From: an uncultured Acidobacteriota bacterium
GTDB taxonomy: Bacteria > Acidobacteriota > Terriglobia > Bryobacterales > Bryobacteraceae
Direction: 5' to 3'
NCBI GenBank assembly: GCA_900696665.1
Contig: CAADGY010000256.1
Location: 1-55,482, forward strand
DNA: 55,482 nt
Shown: piece by piece, positions 55,140 through 55,482 of the stretch
How the letters are laid out: every line of letters starts with the position of its first letter
Position numbering within the stretch: position 1 is the first letter of the stretch
Position numbers and translations under genes: made by a program
Notes under the pieces: model-generated
What the model was told of the DNA's origin: nothing
Databases searched by the model: none
Seen by the model: the letters and a program-made list of their open reading frames with translations, nothing else

Positions 55140-55482
55140 ATGCGAAACGTATTTCCTGTATTCTGTGCGGGCCTCCTCGTCATGGGGATCGCTATCGTGT
55201 CCGCCCAAAAGAGCGGCGATTATCGCGACCCGGACTACCAATATTGCGAGGATTGGAAAGTCCTGTTCGACGGAAAAGATTTCACTGGCTGGGTTACGGT
55301 CCTAAGGACGCCCGACGGCAGGGCCAGGCGATACCGCGAAAATGAGACCGGCGATCAAAATACGTTCTACATCAAAGATGGGCTTCTCATGACGACCGGC
55401 ACGCCGAACGGGTACGTGCGCACCACCGAAGTATACGACAACTTCGTTTTTCACGTCGAAGTGCGGTTTTCGCAAAGCGGCA
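55140..55482 (+). CDS. DUF1080 protein, partial (runs off the window)
   Basis: First 114 codons of a secreted protein. The signal peptide is FPVFCAGLLVMGIAIVSAQ. The DUF1080 start follows: YCEDWKVLFDGKDFTGWVTV, then ENETGDQNTFYIKDGLLMTT and YDNFVFHVEVRFSQSG. It resembles the DUF1080 protein at 23563 in fold but carries an insertion (RTPDGRARRYR) after the first strand. A TAGAAT at 55131-55136 lies just upstream. The full gene continues past the window end. Confidence 0.85.
   Translation, partial: MRNVFPVFCAGLLVMGIAIVSAQKSGDYRDPDYQYCEDWKVLFDGKDFTGWVTVLRTPDGRARRYRENETGDQNTFYIKDGLLMTTGTPNGYVRTTEVYDNFVFHVEVRFSQSG

Overview
The window looks like a chromosomal segment of an Acidobacteriota bacterium, most likely of the Bryobacter/Solibacter type. 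This is inferred from gene content, not from a marker gene: several Tat-exported Gfo/Idh/MocA oxidoreductases, two DUF1080 proteins, an FG-GAP/ASPIC protein, remains of an acidobacterial-style TonB-dependent receptor, signal-peptide-bearing VOC and methyltransferase proteins, and generally GC-rich codons. I saw no rRNA, tRNA, CRISPR array, intact insertion sequence or phage gene.

Layout. 1-5.8 kb: an exported oxidoreductase, then a tight run of acyl-CoA dehydrogenase, MeaB-type GTPase, methylmalonyl-CoA epimerase, MTA phosphorylase and a GT9-like glycosyltransferase (propionyl/methylmalonyl-CoA metabolism plus methylthioadenosine salvage). 5.8-13.1 kb: a small secreted protein, an ACT protein, a split transketolase followed by a soluble histidine kinase and LuxR-type regulator, an amidohydrolase, a short PaaK-like protein and a GNAT enzyme with a probable leaderless promoter. 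13.1-15.4 kb: a minus-strand operon of a 52-residue basic peptide, an amino-acid permease and a methyltransferase with a signal peptide. 15.6-24.3 kb: exported oxidoreductases, VOC proteins, a TIR-domain membrane protein facing an unrecognised 384-residue protein, an M23 peptidase and a DUF1080 protein. 24.4-29.6 kb: beta-carbonic anhydrase, a membrane histidine kinase, glucose-6-phosphate dehydrogenase and a divergent MFS transporter.

29.57-32.40 kb is a decayed strip with three broken genes and a perfect 13-bp inverted repeat. 32.4-37.5 kb holds a formate dehydrogenase operon (catalytic subunit, four-cluster Fe-S subunit, NrfD-like membrane subunit). The catalytic gene is interrupted by one in-frame TGA that is best read as selenocysteine, with a hairpin 12 nt downstream. 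37.6-41.6 kb is a three-gene operon joined by 4-nt overlaps (unknown secreted protein, GH29 fucosidase, FG-GAP/ASPIC protein). A TonB-receptor fragment and a CehA/McbA-type metallohydrolase follow. Then come a GntR/YtrA-type regulator with a palindromic operator and its DUF1648 membrane partner, an LssY-C protein, and a minus-strand modB-modC-fmdE-thiE cluster that fits the molybdenum need of the dehydrogenase. The right end is a sulfatase translationally coupled to two tandem TrkH channels and one TrkA, then the start of another DUF1080 gene.

How they may work together (inference): the exported oxidoreductases, DUF1080 proteins, fucosidase, sulfatase and TonB-receptor remnant suggest periplasmic breakdown of sulfated or oxidised glycans. 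Split transketolase and G6PD serve the pentose phosphate pathway. The selenium- and molybdenum-dependent formate dehydrogenase could feed electrons to the quinone pool. All functional calls come from reading motifs by eye; no database search was run.
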